From assembly GCA_017936885.1 (NCBI GenBank), contig JAGBEO010000001.1, forward strand, positions 65,733 through 129,732: 64,000 nt of DNA, given 5' to 3'. Within the stretch, counting starts at the first letter, position 1, and every line of letters starts with the position of its first letter. The stretch comes from Lachnospiraceae bacterium. GTDB taxonomy: Bacteria; Bacillota; Clostridia; Lachnospirales; Lachnospiraceae. The position numbers and the translations under genes are program-made. Under the pieces are notes generated by a model that saw only the letters and a program-made list of their open reading frames with translations, was not told the origin of the DNA and searched no databases. This document shows positions 43,283 through 53,672 of the stretch, piece by piece.

Positions 43283-44266
43283 TCAGGCAACTTCCCATGG
43301 ATTCTCTTTGCCTTCCATATAGAGCTTACAGCTCATCAGGGAATCCTTTACGACAGTTTCTACATAATTTTTCGTGTAAAAAGCCATATGATGGGATACC
43401 ATCACATTCGGGAAACTTCGAAGCAGTGCAAGCTCCCTATTCTTTAATATATCCGATTTATGGTCATAATAGTATAGTCCGAACTCATTTTCCACCACAT
43501 CTAATCCCGCAGCCCCGATTTTGCCGTTCTCAATGGCATCGATAAAAGCATCCGAATCAATCAGTGCGCCCCGCGCCGTGTTGACAATCACTACACCGTC
43601 TTTCATCTTCGCAATCGTATCTTCATTGATGAGATGATGATTCTCCTCCGTCAGCGGGGTATGTAAGGTAATCACATCAGACTCCTTCCAGATCTGCTCT
43701 AATGGTACATAAGAGGCAAGCTGCTTTACCTCATCCTTTTCATACAAATCATATGCCAGAATCCTGCATCCGAAGCCGGACAGATCACGGATCACCGTGG
43801 AACCAATCCTTCCCGTGCCGATGACTCCTACAGTCAAATCCCGAAGTTCCCTGCCGTTTAGTCCCATTAACGTGTAGTCCTGCAGCCTGGTTCTGCCAAG
43901 AATGGCTCCCATCTTACGGATAGACATAAGAATCAGCATAACCGTATAGTCCGCTACACCGTTAGGGCCGTAGGGCGCATTTCCCACCTTGATACCGCAC
44001 TGCTTGGCGGCTTCCAAGTCGATATGATCATAACCGATCGTCCGGGTCGTGATATATTCCACTCCCTGATCGCGGAATGCTTCTACTAACGCCGCATCAA
44101 TCTTTGAAGTAATGACATCCACACACCGGCTTCCCTTACATAAGGATACATTATTCAAATCCGGCGCATCATTACACAGAACCAGTTCTATCCCCAATTC
44201 TTTTGCATAGTCTATAAATAGCTCTTTCTCATCAAAAGGTCTGCAGTTATATACAGTGACCTGCAT
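43283..44266 (-). CDS. D-2-hydroxyacid dehydrogenase (D-lactate dehydrogenase type)
   Basis: A 327-residue NAD-dependent enzyme. It has the Rossmann motif GVIGTGRIGSTV, NTARGALID, the catalytic Arg in IVNTARG, the acidic partner in LDVVENEFG and the catalytic His in VMVSHHMAFYT. TTRTIGYDHID and PYGPNGVAD match the LdhA/VanH group, so it probably reduces pyruvate to D-lactate during fermentation. The ATG at 44266 follows GAGGG and starts two bases after the stop of the upstream permease gene. Confidence 0.88.
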   Translation of the reverse strand: MQVTVYNCRPFDEKELFIDYAKELGIELVLCNDAPDLNNVSLCKGSRCVDVITSKIDAALVEAFRDQGVEYITTRTIGYDHIDLEAAKQCGIKVGNAPYGPNGVADYTVMLILMSIRKMGAILGRTRLQDYTLMGLNGRELRDLTVGVIGTGRIGSTVIRDLSGFGCRILAYDLYEKDEVKQLASYVPLEQIWKESDVITLHTPLTEENHHLINEDTIAKMKDGVVIVNTARGALIDSDAFIDAIENGKIGAAGLDVVENEFGLYYYDHKSDILKNRELALLRSFPNVMVSHHMAFYTKNYVETVVKDSLMSCKLYMEGKENPWEVA

Positions 44267-44268
44267 AG

Positions 44269-45585
44269 TCAATCCCTCTTTTCTGCCTTACCCGGCTTCT
44301 TATTTATAATTTTCTTTAAAATCAGCGGTTCCTCTATCTTAATCTGTATTTGGGATGCTTCCTGTAATTCCTCCATCACCTTCTCATCCTGCTGCACTTC
44401 ATACTGATAGGAGTTTTTCACTTCTTTCTCATAATCGGCGACAATCGCCATATCCGCAGGACGTATCTTACGGAACCGGTTGAATCCCGCCAACAGAATT
44501 TGTATACTCTGTCTGGTCGTGTCAAACACACCTTCCTCATAAAGATTAACCACGATGATTCCAATCGGCACAGCCAGAATCATACCGACCACTCCCGCCA
44601 CTTTATATCCTATATATAACAGGAACAGCGTAGGGATCGCATCCATTCCCATGGAATCTCCCACAATCTTAGGCTGGATGACCTGCCGCACCAACTGTCC
44701 CACCAGCCAGATGGCAAGCAGGCCGAACATCATCTTATAATTCTTATTGCACAGCTCAATCACCGCCCAGGGAAGCATCACAGTTCCCGTACCGAATACC
44801 GGAAGGAAATCAAGAAAAGCAATGCCGAGCGCCACCAGAAATGCATACCGCACATCAAGGATCATCAAACCTGCTACCAGCAGAATATAAACCCAGCACT
44901 CTATCTTAAGCTGTGCCTTAAAATACCCGCCAATCGCCTTGCTGAAACTTCTGCGTATCAAATCCAGCCGATAGCGGATACTGTCCGGCACATACCTCTT
45001 CATCACATCTGACATATATGTCTTATCCGCCACGAAGAAATAGGACGACAGCAGACAGATCACCACGCCTAAAAATATATCCGGTATCGCTTTGGCCACG
45101 TTACCTACTGCCTCAAAGCTCGGAAGACTCACGTTACCTATTGCATTACTGAAATAGTTGCCCATCTCACCTATTACATGATCCAATGTCTGCTGTATGT
45201 CTGCCGGCATTCTGTCATAAATACCCTGAAGGCTTGCTCCCACCTGCGAAAACTCTGCCACAATACTGTCTCTCATCTGCGGCAGCTCATTGATGAAATT
45301 AACGCCCTCCTGTATCAGTTTCACGATGATTGCATACACAAGCAAAACCACCACTGCAAGTACGGCTATGATGACCAATGCCGATACTGCTTTCCGTCTT
45401 ACTTTCAGCTTCTCTTCAAAGAAACGCACCACCGGTGAAGCGATCAGGGATATGATCCATCCTACAATAAAAGGCATAAAGAAAAGGATACACTTCGGCA
45501 AAAGAAAAATGCACAATAACAGTACCACAAGCGCCGTTACCAGATTTAAGATAACTTTTAAATATGTTTTTAGTGATTGTTTCAT
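44269..45585 (-). CDS. AI-2E family transporter
   Basis: A 438-residue membrane protein with seven to eight hydrophobic segments. The family signature region GKYF-type FLDFLPVFGTGTVMLPWAV and the C-terminal LVRQVIQPKIVGDSMGMDAI are clear. Members include autoinducer-2 exporters and sodium/proton antiporters as well as the sporulation protein YtvI; the role cannot be read here. The 65-residue cytoplasmic tail is rich in Glu, Lys and Gln and longer than usual. GAGAGG precedes the ATG. Confidence 0.85.
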   Translation of the reverse strand: MKQSLKTYLKVILNLVTALVVLLLCIFLLPKCILFFMPFIVGWIISLIASPVVRFFEEKLKVRRKAVSALVIIAVLAVVVLLVYAIIVKLIQEGVNFINELPQMRDSIVAEFSQVGASLQGIYDRMPADIQQTLDHVIGEMGNYFSNAIGNVSLPSFEAVGNVAKAIPDIFLGVVICLLSSYFFVADKTYMSDVMKRYVPDSIRYRLDLIRRSFSKAIGGYFKAQLKIECWVYILLVAGLMILDVRYAFLVALGIAFLDFLPVFGTGTVMLPWAVIELCNKNYKMMFGLLAIWLVGQLVRQVIQPKIVGDSMGMDAIPTLFLLYIGYKVAGVVGMILAVPIGIIVVNLYEEGVFDTTRQSIQILLAGFNRFRKIRPADMAIVADYEKEVKNSYQYEVQQDEKVMEELQEASQIQIKIEEPLILKKIINKKPGKAEKRD

Positions 45586-45638
45586 TATACCTCTCCCTTC
45601 CGAAGCAATGGTTCACCGGCCCTGCCGGCGGGCAATTC

Positions 45639-46235
45639 TCAGAAACCGCAATCAGCTAACAGGGCATCCAACAAATCATATATTTCTTCTCTGCCCTGCT
45701 TCGTCAGTGCAGAATAGGGTATGACAGTCGTATCCTCCACTACGTCAAGGGTGTCTGTAATCAGTTTGATCTGTTTCTGTATCTGACTTCTCTTAATCTT
45801 ATCCAACTTGGTTGCAATAATGACAGGCTTGTATCCCCTGTCCAGAATCCAGTTATACATAATGCGGTCATTTTCCGACGGGGCATGACGGATATCAATC
45901 AGCAGAAACACCGCCTTAATCTGCTTAGACTGATGCAGATAATCCTCGATCAGCTTTCCCCACTGCGCCTTCACCTGCTCATTCGCCGTAGCATAACCAT
46001 ATCCCGGCAGATCCACAAAATACATTTCACTATTGATATTATAGTAGTTAATAGTCTGTGTCTTACCCGGCTGGGAGCTGGTACGTGCCAGCGACTTGCG
46101 GTTCATCAATCCGTTGATCAGGGAAGATTTCCCCACATTGCTCTTGCCTGCAAATGCAATCTCCGGCAGTTTATTGTCCGGCAGGGTACTGGTGATGCCG
46201 CATACTGTTTCTAAATTTACGTTTTTGATTACCAT
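45639..46235 (-). CDS. engB: Ribosome biogenesis GTPase YsxC/EngB
   Basis: A 198-residue small GTPase with G1 GKSNVGKSS, G3 DLPGYGYA, and G4 ATKLDK, needed for 50S subunit assembly. GAGGAATAACAAT precedes the ATG. It follows lon by 53 bp, an arrangement common in Firmicutes (lon-ysxC). Confidence 0.95.
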   Translation of the reverse strand: MVIKNVNLETVCGITSTLPDNKLPEIAFAGKSNVGKSSLINGLMNRKSLARTSSQPGKTQTINYYNINSEMYFVDLPGYGYATANEQVKAQWGKLIEDYLHQSKQIKAVFLLIDIRHAPSENDRIMYNWILDRGYKPVIIATKLDKIKRSQIQKQIKLITDTLDVVEDTTVIPYSALTKQGREEIYDLLDALLADCGF

Positions 46236-46287
46236 ATTGTTATTCCTCTAGTCTAATCATCCGTTTCAAAACGAATTGTTGTAAAAT

Positions 46288-48711
46288 TTATGAAGAGAAG
46301 GCATACTTCACTACCTCTTCCATATGTTCCACGAAGTGAATCTCCAATCCCTCCGTAATCTCTTCTGAAATCTCCGCAACGTCCTTATCGTTCTCCTTGG
46401 GCACAAGTACAAGCTTCACCCCTGCCGCCCTGGCTGCCAGCAATTTCTCCTTCAATCCGCCGATGGGCAGCACCTTACCACGCAGCGTGACTTCTCCGGT
46501 CATCGCCAGATCGGCACGTACCGGAATCCCTGTCACCGCAGACAGAATCGCTGTTGCCATGGTGATGCCGGCAGAAGGTCCATCCTTAGGTACTGCACCC
46601 TCAGGAATATGAATATGAAAATCCTTCTTCGTGTAGGTTTCCTCCGGCACTTGATAGGCTTCGCTGACGGAACGCACATAGCTCATGGCAATCCGTGCGG
46701 ATTCCTTCATTACATCTCCCATCTGACCAGTCAGGTCAATATCCCCTTCTCCGGGCATCATATTGACTTCTATCTGCAAGGTATCGCCGCCTACGCTGGT
46801 CCATGCCAGACCGCGGACGATTCCCACTTCGTTTTTCTTGTTAATCTTATCATTGCTGTACTTGCGTTTTCCCAGATAATCGGCAAGATTATCGGACGTA
46901 ACTTTGACTGTATCGGTCATCTCCTGCTCCGCGGTTTGATTCTGTTCCTGTCTTCTTTTCAGAATCTGCCTTGCTTCCTTACGGCAGACTGCTCCGATCT
47001 GCCGCTCCAGACCGCGGACTCCTGCTTCTCTTGTGTAGAAGCTTATGATATCGCGCAATGCCTCATCGTCAAATTCCAGCTCTTCCGGCTTGATGCCATT
47101 CTTCTTAAGCTGCTTCTCCACCAGATGCTCTCTGGCGATATGAAACTTCTCATTGGCAGTATAGCTGTTTACCTCAATCAGCTCCATACGGTCTAACAGA
47201 GGTCGCGGGATTCCGTCCGTACTGTTGGCAGTGGCGATAAACAATACCTCTGACAAATCAATGGGAATCTCCACATAATGATCACGGAAAGCACTGTTCT
47301 GCTCTCCGTCCAGTACCTCCAGCAGCGCCGCTGACGGATCTCCCTTGTAGTCATTGCTCACCTTATCGATTTCATCCAACAGCAGAAGAGGATTCTTCAC
47401 GCCCGCCTGCCGTAAGGCATTGGTAATACGCCCCGGCATGGCACCCACATAAGTCTTGCGGTGCCCTCTGATCTCCGCCTCATCGCGCACGCCGCCCAGA
47501 CAAATGCGCACATATTTCTTATGCAGGGATTCCGCTACACTTCTGGCAATAGAAGTCTTGCCTGTTCCCGGCGGTCCCACCAGACAGATAATCGGACTTT
47601 GTCCTTTGCCTGTCAGGGCACGGACTGCAAGATATTCCAGCATTCTCTCCTTCACCTTATCCAGTCCGTAGTGCTCCGAATTCAGAATTTCCTCTGCTTT
47701 GACCAGATCATTGCTGTCTCTGGATGCCTTATCCCACGGAAGTTCCAGCAGAGTCTCTATGTAGGCACGCTCCACCGCGCTCTCGGAACTGCTGCCGGAC
47801 ACATTCTTATAACGGGAAATTTCCTTGCGGATCTTCTCCTTAACATCCTTCTTGGCTTTCAGTTTCTCCAAAGCATCTTCAAACTGCTCCACATCGGAAT
47901 CGGTATTATTCTCTCCCAATTCCTCTTTAATATAATGCAACTGCTCACGCAGAATATAATCTCTCTGATTCTTGTCTATCCGCTGTTTAATATTCTTAGC
48001 CAGTTCGTTTTTGATTCTGATCACTTCTACTTCCTGCGACAGAATCCCCGTCAGCGCCTCGAAACGTTCCCTGACAGACACAGCATTTAAGATTCTCTGT
48101 TTATTCAAAACGGACAACGGCATATTAATGGTTATGCAGTCTATCAGCTCACCTAATGACATCACGTCATCTATCTGATCTTCCACTGCCTTGCCTACTT
48201 TCGGGAAGCAGGCCTGATATGCCGCAAAGGTTTCTTTGACTGTACGGGTCATAGCCTCTTCTTCCGCAGCACTGATATCTGTCATATCGTCCTTTTCATA
48301 TGACACTCGCGTCACTATACAGTCATCTTCCCTCGTAAACCCGAATAGACGCGCTCTTGACACGCCTTCTACCAAAACACGCAAAATGTGATTGGGCAGT
48401 TTGCTGACCTGCTTAATGACCGTAACGGTTCCTATTTCATATACGCCGTCAAAATCCGGATTTTCTTCATCCGGATCCTTCTGGGTAACCACAAGCAGTC
48501 TCTGGTCACCAAGCATTGCCTGTTCTACAGACTCAATAGACTTATCTCTGCTCAGATCGAAATGAATTACCATACCGGGCAGAATGGTAAGTCCTCTAAG
48601 CGCCACTGTAGGCAGTTCCTCACATCCCATCAACTGCAGCGCCTCTATATACGTACCTCTGTCTATTTCTATTTCGTTTCTGTTATCCTTATTTTCCATA
48701 GCTTTTTCCAT
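46288..48711 (-). CDS. lon: ATP-dependent protease Lon
   Basis: An 807-residue AAA+ serine protease. Order: N-terminal LON substrate domain ([15 protein letters not shown]), coiled coil, Walker [10 protein letters not shown], Walker B LLLDEID, and a protease domain with Ser in [10 protein letters not shown] (about residue 711) and Lys in GGLKEKLLA (about 752). It degrades misfolded and regulatory proteins. ATG 48711 is used; an in-frame ATG at 48699 has a slightly better purine-rich upstream sequence. It lies between clpX and engB in the same direction. Confidence 0.96.
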   Translation of the reverse strand: MEKAMENKDNRNEIEIDRGTYIEALQLMGCEELPTVALRGLTILPGMVIHFDLSRDKSIESVEQAMLGDQRLLVVTQKDPDEENPDFDGVYEIGTVTVIKQVSKLPNHILRVLVEGVSRARLFGFTREDDCIVTRVSYEKDDMTDISAAEEEAMTRTVKETFAAYQACFPKVGKAVEDQIDDVMSLGELIDCITINMPLSVLNKQRILNAVSVRERFEALTGILSQEVEVIRIKNELAKNIKQRIDKNQRDYILREQLHYIKEELGENNTDSDVEQFEDALEKLKAKKDVKEKIRKEISRYKNVSGSSSESAVERAYIETLLELPWDKASRDSNDLVKAEEILNSEHYGLDKVKERMLEYLAVRALTGKGQSPIICLVGPPGTGKTSIARSVAESLHKKYVRICLGGVRDEAEIRGHRKTYVGAMPGRITNALRQAGVKNPLLLLDEIDKVSNDYKGDPSAALLEVLDGEQNSAFRDHYVEIPIDLSEVLFIATANSTDGIPRPLLDRMELIEVNSYTANEKFHIAREHLVEKQLKKNGIKPEELEFDDEALRDIISFYTREAGVRGLERQIGAVCRKEARQILKRRQEQNQTAEQEMTDTVKVTSDNLADYLGKRKYSNDKINKKNEVGIVRGLAWTSVGGDTLQIEVNMMPGEGDIDLTGQMGDVMKESARIAMSYVRSVSEAYQVPEETYTKKDFHIHIPEGAVPKDGPSAGITMATAILSAVTGIPVRADLAMTGEVTLRGKVLPIGGLKEKLLAARAAGVKLVLVPKENDKDVAEISEEITEGLEIHFVEHMEEVVKYAFSS

Positions 48712-48798
48712 ATCATAAAATCAAATATATCAATTTCTGTTAAAACACATCAGATTCTAAACAACAGGAAACACACACTACCGCGCGTACTTACAGAT

Positions 48799-48825
48799 AA
48801 ACGCCGCCATAATCTGGCGACGTTT
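48799..48825 (-). terminator. Hairpin after clpX
   Basis: AAACGTCGCCA pairs with TGGCGGCGTTT (one G-U), then TATCTG; a weak terminator or processing site in the 120-bp clpX-lon gap. Confidence 0.55.
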
Positions 48826-48831
48826 TCACTT

Positions 48832-50088
48832 TTAGTTAGCTCTCAACATTCTGTTCCGGTAAGTGACACGCGGTTTCTCATTACCGTCTACCGCTTCCTT
48901 CGTCAGAACACATTCCGCAATATTGTCATCGGATGGTATCTCATACATCACATCCATCATGACTTTCTCCATGATAGAACGCAGTCCTCTCGCTCCGGTC
49001 TTGCGCTCATAGGCTAACCGTGCAATCTCTTCCACTGCATCCTCTTCCACATCAAGCTTCACTTCATCGAACTCAAACAGCTTCTTATACTGCTTGATAA
49101 TTGCATTCTTCGGCTCTTTCAGAATACGGATCAGCGCATCCTGATCCAGGCCTTCCAACGTTACGGTAATCGGTACACGGCCGATAAACTCCGGGATCAG
49201 ACCAAACTTCATCAGATCCTGAGGGGATACTTCCTTAAGCACCGCACCGATATCCTTACTGCTCTTCTCCACGATCTTCGCATTGAAACCGATAGAATTG
49301 CGATCCAGTCTTTCCTCTACGATCTTCTCCAAACCGTCAAACGCGCCGCCGCAAATAAAGAGAATATTAGAGGTGTCAATCTGAATCAGCTCCTGATGGG
49401 GATGCTTTCTGCCGCCCTGAGGCGGAACACTTGCCACAGTACCCTCGATAATCTTAAGCAGAGCCTGCTGTACTCCCTCACCGGATACGTCTCTGGTGAT
49501 AGACACATTCTCGCTCTTCTTCGTAATCTTATCAATCTCATCAATATAGATAATACCGTACTGTGCCCTGTCAATATCGTAATCTGCCGCTTGAATCAGC
49601 TTAAGCAGTATATTCTCCACATCCTCACCCACATATCCTGCCTCTGTCAGGGTCGTGGCATCAGCGATTGCAAAGGGAACATTGATAATCTTAGCCAAAG
49701 TCTGCGCCAGATACGTCTTACCGGAGCCGGTAGGCCCCACCATGATAATATTACTCTTCTGTAATTCCACACCGTCATCATCCTGCGGTGCCATAACTCT
49801 TTTATAGTGATTATAGACAGATACTGCCAGCACTTTCTTGGCCTCTTCCTGTCCGATCACATAATCATCAAGAAATCTCTTAATTTCCACCGGCTTTAGG
49901 AGATTGATCTCCATCTCTTCTGTTTCCGGTTCTTCTTCATATTCCTCTTCAATAATATCTGCGCAGATATCCACGCACTCATCACAAATATATACACCGG
50001 CAGGACCTGCAATCAGCTTCCTGACCTGATCCTGTGTTTTATTGCAAAAAGAACATCTCACTCTGTCATCAGAATTCTTTCCTGCCAT
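48832..50088 (-). CDS. clpX: ATP-dependent Clp protease ATP-binding subunit ClpX
   Basis: A 418-residue AAA+ unfoldase. It has an N-terminal zinc-binding domain (Cys12, Cys15, Cys35, Cys38), Walker [12 protein letters not shown], Walker [11 protein letters not shown] and the pore-2 and IGF-loop region. It delivers substrates to ClpP, whose gene lies 104 bp upstream. Confidence 0.97.
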   Translation of the reverse strand: MAGKNSDDRVRCSFCNKTQDQVRKLIAGPAGVYICDECVDICADIIEEEYEEEPETEEMEINLLKPVEIKRFLDDYVIGQEEAKKVLAVSVYNHYKRVMAPQDDDGVELQKSNIIMVGPTGSGKTYLAQTLAKIINVPFAIADATTLTEAGYVGEDVENILLKLIQAADYDIDRAQYGIIYIDEIDKITKKSENVSITRDVSGEGVQQALLKIIEGTVASVPPQGGRKHPHQELIQIDTSNILFICGGAFDGLEKIVEERLDRNSIGFNAKIVEKSSKDIGAVLKEVSPQDLMKFGLIPEFIGRVPITVTLEGLDQDALIRILKEPKNAIIKQYKKLFEFDEVKLDVEEDAVEEIARLAYERKTGARGLRSIMEKVMMDVMYEIPSDDNIAECVLTKEAVDGNEKPRVTYRNRMLRAN

Positions 50089-50192
50089 TTTAACGTTCCA
50101 TGCCTTTCCTAATTATCATATTATAATGATCCGAAATCCTATTCCTGCGAATCATTATCTTATCAATATATCTTGTATAGAAAGAATGGCTT

Positions 50193-50786
50193 CTAGACAG
50201 CACTGGCATGATTGGTAATCACGCGGTCAATCAGACCGTAAGCAACAGCTTCCTCGGCGGATTTCCAGTTGTCACGCTCTGTATCTGCTACAATCACTTC
50301 ATAGTCCTGTCCAGTGTTTTCTGCCAAAATCTTATTCAATTTCTCTTTCGTCTGCAGGATATGCTTCGCTGCAATCTCAATCTCCGTTGCCTGACCCTGC
50401 GTACCGCCTAAAGGCTGGTGAATCATGATCTCGGCATTGGGAAGCGCCATTCTCTTGCCCTTAGCACCACCTGCCAGAAGAAATGCTCCCATGCTGGCCG
50501 CCATACCGATACATACTGTAGACACATCACATTTGATAAACTGCATCGTATCATAAATTGCCATGCCTGCGGTAACAGAACCGCCGGGGCTGTTGATATA
50601 CAAATGAATATCCTTCTCCGGGTCCTCAGACTCTAAGAACAGCATCTGTGCTACAATCACACTGGCAGACGCCTCATTTACTTCCTCACCCAGAAAAATG
50701 ATTCTTTCTTTTAATAATCTTGAATAAATATCATAAGAGCGTTCCCCCTTAGAGGTCTGCTCAATGACATAAGGTACTAAAGCCAT
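50193..50786 (-). CDS. clpP: ATP-dependent Clp protease proteolytic subunit ClpP
   Basis: A 197-residue serine peptidase. The catalytic triad Ser98 (GMAASMGAF), His123 (MIHQPLGG) and Asp172 (DTERDNWKS) is complete. The ATG at 50786 follows GGAGG; upstream codons are leader. Order tig-clpP-clpX-lon is typical of clostridia. An inverted repeat with 12-bp arms precedes the ribosome site. Confidence 0.97.
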   Translation of the reverse strand: MALVPYVIEQTSKGERSYDIYSRLLKERIIFLGEEVNEASASVIVAQMLFLESEDPEKDIHLYINSPGGSVTAGMAIYDTMQFIKCDVSTVCIGMAASMGAFLLAGGAKGKRMALPNAEIMIHQPLGGTQGQATEIEIAAKHILQTKEKLNKILAENTGQDYEVIVADTERDNWKSAEEAVAYGLIDRVITNHASAV

Positions 50787-50806
50787 AATTTTTCCTCCAT
50801 TCATTA

Positions 50807-50847
50807 TAAGGTGGTATATCTTTCTCTTGTTAGATTATACCACCTTA
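50807..50847 (-). promoter_or_regulatory. 12-bp inverted repeat containing a TATAAT upstream of clpP
   Basis: TAAGGTGGTATA (50847-50836 on the minus strand) pairs with TATACCACCTTA (50818-50807). The first arm runs into TATAAT (50839-50834), a perfect -10 hexamer without a clear -35. It could be a regulated promoter or a tig 3' hairpin; no T-run follows. No CtsR or CIRCE site was seen. Confidence 0.5.
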
Positions 50848-50895
50848 CAGGAATTCTGCATGTGACTATTTCACATTTAAGAAAAACTTTAGATT

Positions 50896-52206
50896 TTATT
50901 TTTCTTTGCTTTCTTTTGCCTTGGTTTCCTTTGCATTCTCTGCTACGAACTCAGCCGCCTTTCTGACTGCCAGATCCTGCATGATATTTTTCTTCTCTCT
51001 ATCGCCCATAAGCTCTTTAACTTTATCTACTTCCATCTGATATACGTCAGCCATGGTCTCAAGCTCTTTATCGTAATCTTCCTCTGTCACTTCAATGTTC
51101 TCGGCCTTAGCGATTGCCTCCAGTACTAATCTGGATTTGATACGCTCCTCAGCCTGCGGTTTCACCTGCTCTACCATCTGCTGATAGTTCGTGCCTGTAA
51201 ACTGGAAGTACTGCTCCATGGAAAGACCCTGCATCGTGATTCTCTGTGCGAACTCGTCCACCATCTGTCTCTGCTGTGTCTCAAGCATAGCCTCAGGAAT
51301 CTCCATCTCGGAAGCTTCTACTGCCGCTTTGATTGCTGCATCTTCCTTAGCGTTCTTAGCATCTTTTGCTTTCTTCTCTTCTAAGTTTTTCTTGATATCT
51401 TCCTTGTATTCAGCCAAGGTCTCGAACTCGGATACTTCGCTTGCAAACTCATCATCTAACTCAGGAAGCTGTTTCTCCTTGATCTCTTTGATGGTACACT
51501 TAAATACCGCATCCTTACCTTTTAAGTTCTCAGCCTGATAATCCTCAGGGAATGTAACCTTAACTTCTACTTCTTTACCGATCTCGGCACCTACCAACTG
51601 CTCTTCGAAGCCGGGAATGAATGCACCGGAACCGATTGTCAGCGGATAATTCTCGCCTTTGCCGCCTTCAAATGCAACGCCGTCCACAAATCCTTCGAAA
51701 TCCAGCGTAGTGATATCGCCGTCTTTAACCGGTCTGTCTTCTACGGTAATATTTCTTGCATTATTCTCACGCTCTCTGTCGATCTCGGCGTTAATTTCTT
51801 CTTCCGTTACTTCTGTGTCGATCTTATCAACCTTTACGCCTTTGTATTTTCCAAGCTTAACTTCCGGCTTCAATGCTACGGTAGCCGTAAAGATAAAAGG
51901 TTTGCCTGCCTCGATCTGTGTTACTTCAATCTTCGGAGAAGATACGATATCTTCCTCACATTCTTCTAATGCCTTATCATATGCATCCGGGATCAATGCA
52001 TTGGCAGCATCCTCATAGAATACTTCCTTGCCGTACATCTTCTCCACCATCTGACGCGGAACTTTACCTTTTCGAAAGCCCGGTATGCTGATCTGGCTTT
52101 TCTGCTTCTGATATGCTTTCTCGATTGCCTTCTCTAACTCCTCTGCGCCGGCCTCGATAGTAAGCTTCGCCATGTTTTTTTCTAATTTCTCCACCTGTAA
52201 ACTCAT
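50896..52206 (-). CDS. tig: Trigger factor
   Basis: A 436-residue ribosome-associated chaperone. It has the N-terminal ribosome-binding motif GFRKGKVPR (about 43-51), an FKBP-type prolyl isomerase domain (ITTLDFEGFVDG, PLTIGSGAFIPGFEEQL) and a long helical C-terminal domain ending in a Lys/Glu-rich tail. AAGGAGG precedes the ATG. First gene of the tig-clpP-clpX block. Confidence 0.97.
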   Translation of the reverse strand: MSLQVEKLEKNMAKLTIEAGAEELEKAIEKAYQKQKSQISIPGFRKGKVPRQMVEKMYGKEVFYEDAANALIPDAYDKALEECEEDIVSSPKIEVTQIEAGKPFIFTATVALKPEVKLGKYKGVKVDKIDTEVTEEEINAEIDRERENNARNITVEDRPVKDGDITTLDFEGFVDGVAFEGGKGENYPLTIGSGAFIPGFEEQLVGAEIGKEVEVKVTFPEDYQAENLKGKDAVFKCTIKEIKEKQLPELDDEFASEVSEFETLAEYKEDIKKNLEEKKAKDAKNAKEDAAIKAAVEASEMEIPEAMLETQQRQMVDEFAQRITMQGLSMEQYFQFTGTNYQQMVEQVKPQAEERIKSRLVLEAIAKAENIEVTEEDYDKELETMADVYQMEVDKVKELMGDREKKNIMQDLAVRKAAEFVAENAKETKAKESKEK

Positions 52207-52393
52207 TGTATGGGTTCCTCCTTAATTTACCTCTATGATTTCATTCGTGTGTCGTAACACAATTCTAGTCACAGTCATTTATGGATTATAGCACAAAACT
52301 CAAGAAATTACTAGGATTTTTTCATTTGTTTTTTCCGTTTGTTGTTAAAAACAGAAACAATAAAAGGCACTTTTACACAAACTGATTACGATC

Positions 52394-52430
52394 AAAAAAA
52401 CAACCCGCCTGGCAATCCAGACGGGCTGTT
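52394..52430 (-). terminator. Terminator of the spore protein gene
   Basis: AACAGCCCGTCTGG pairs with CCAGGCGGGTTGTT (G-U included), followed by TTTTTTT on the minus strand. Confidence 0.9.
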
Positions 52431-52446
52431 CTTTCTATAAGCTTAC

Positions 52447-52647
52447 TTATTTCATCTGCTCTTCCTGGTTTTTGATCATTCTACGAACCATCTCACCACC
52501 GATAGAACCTGCTTCCTTAGATGTGAGGTCACCGTTGTAACCCTCTTTTAAGTTAACACCTAACTCAGATGCAACCTCTGTCTTAAAACGATCCATAGCA
52601 GCCTTTGCTTCAGGAACTTCTACTCTATTAGTCTTGTTACTTGCCAT
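52447..52647 (-). CDS. Alpha/beta-type small acid-soluble spore protein
   Basis: A 66-residue SASP. It has the germination-protease site region TEVASELGV, then GDLTSKEAGSIGGEMVRRMI, the two conserved DNA-binding helices. SASPs coat and protect spore DNA. GGAGGTGAAAAG precedes the ATG. It shows that the organism forms endospores. Expression should depend on sigma-G; I did not identify the promoter. Confidence 0.95.
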   Translation of the reverse strand: MASNKTNRVEVPEAKAAMDRFKTEVASELGVNLKEGYNGDLTSKEAGSIGGEMVRRMIKNQEEQMK

Positions 52648-52703
52648 TTCTTTTCACCTCCGAAATACATTTGAATGTTTTCCATTCTTTTTATCTATAT
52701 TGA

Positions 52704-52730
52704 GATAAGCGTTATGTCCTTACGCTTATC
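52704..52730. other. Perfect 9-bp hairpin after the DJ-1 gene
   Basis: GATAAGCGT (52704-52712) pairs with ACGCTTATC (52722-52730). No T-run; possibly a transcript end of the gene at 52834. Confidence 0.6.
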
Positions 52731-52833
52731 CCAGTGACTTTTGCCGCTGTATAAGCCTGAACTGTATCGCTTATCTTGATCTTAGTATGTTCGGAAGCAA
52801 ATAAATTATTATGGTAAGTTTTACCACCAAAAA

Positions 52834-53382
52834 TTATTGATATACAATCGTCTTCGCCATCTGGTCTGCTGCGTCTTTGCCCTGCAGCTTCTCTAAAATG
52901 GCAAGTCCGAAAGGAACTGCCGCGCCCATGCCGCGTCCGGTAATAATATTGCCGTCGATCACTGCGGGCTGACGCAACACTTCCGCACCTTCCAAATGGT
53001 CTTCGAAGCTTGGGAAGGAACATGCTTTTTTACCTTGTAAATGACCGCGGTGTCCTAAGATGCTCGGTGCCGCACAGATTGCAGCCACCAGCTTGCCCTC
53101 AGCCGCAAAACGGTCTACCTGTTCCATCAGCGGCTCACATGCCTCTAAGTTCTTTGTTCCCGGCATACCGCCCGGAAGAACGATCACATCCAAAGAATTA
53201 AAATCCACTTCCTCTAAAGTTTCATTCATTTCAGCTGTTACCTTATGAGAACTGGTTACCGTCCTTTCACCCGTGACAGACACCATATCTGTCTCAATTC
53301 CGGCCCTGCGTAAAATATCCACCACCGTCAATGCTTCAATTTCTTCATATCCTGTTCCAAAAAAAACTGCTGCCTTACTCAT
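52834..53382 (-). CDS. DJ-1/PfpI-family protein
   Basis: A 182-residue protein of the DJ-1/ThiJ subgroup. It has Glu in GTGYEEIEALTVVD, the nucleophile Cys103 in AAICAAPSILG and the VLPGGMPGT loop. Relatives act as deglycases, glyoxalase III or protective chaperones; the substrate is uncertain. GGAAACG precedes the ATG. Divergent from the GntR operon. Confidence 0.88.
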   Translation of the reverse strand: MSKAAVFFGTGYEEIEALTVVDILRRAGIETDMVSVTGERTVTSSHKVTAEMNETLEEVDFNSLDVIVLPGGMPGTKNLEACEPLMEQVDRFAAEGKLVAAICAAPSILGHRGHLQGKKACSFPSFEDHLEGAEVLRQPAVIDGNIITGRGMGAAVPFGLAILEKLQGKDAADQMAKTIVYQ

Positions 53383-53527
53383 TGTTTTTACGTTTCCTTT
53401 CCAAAGATACTGTCTTTTGACTCATATGATTGTTTCAGTTTTATTAAATATAACCTTATTATAATGTGAATTTTTATTTCCTACAACAAATTCGTCAAAC
53501 AAATTCTATTTTCTTTCCGTATAGTTC

Positions 53528-53583
53528 TTGACATCTTCTTCATAGTTGTTATAATGTACTTATACAATAAGTACATTAAGTAC
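53528..53583 (+). promoter_or_regulatory. Promoter and operator of the GntR/ABC operon
   Basis: TTGACA (53528-53533), 16 bp, TATAAT (53550-53555). Directly after it GTACTTA and TAAGTAC (53556-53562, 53568-53574) form a 7-bp inverted repeat with a 5-bp spacer, followed by a further TTAAGTAC half site (53576-53583). The palindrome at the start site fits a GntR/YtrA autorepressor. Confidence 0.8.
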
Positions 53584-53672
53584 AATTAAGAATTTAAAAG
53601 CCGAAAATCACACACAGAAGAAAGGAATCATCCAGCTAAATACTTTCGGAAAGGATCTTATGAACAAATATC

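Noticed and set aside
42733-44266. VanZ-like and VanH-like genes as a glycopeptide resistance cluster
   Set aside because: No D-Ala-D-Lac ligase, VanX or two-component system is present, and both families are common outside resistance clusters.
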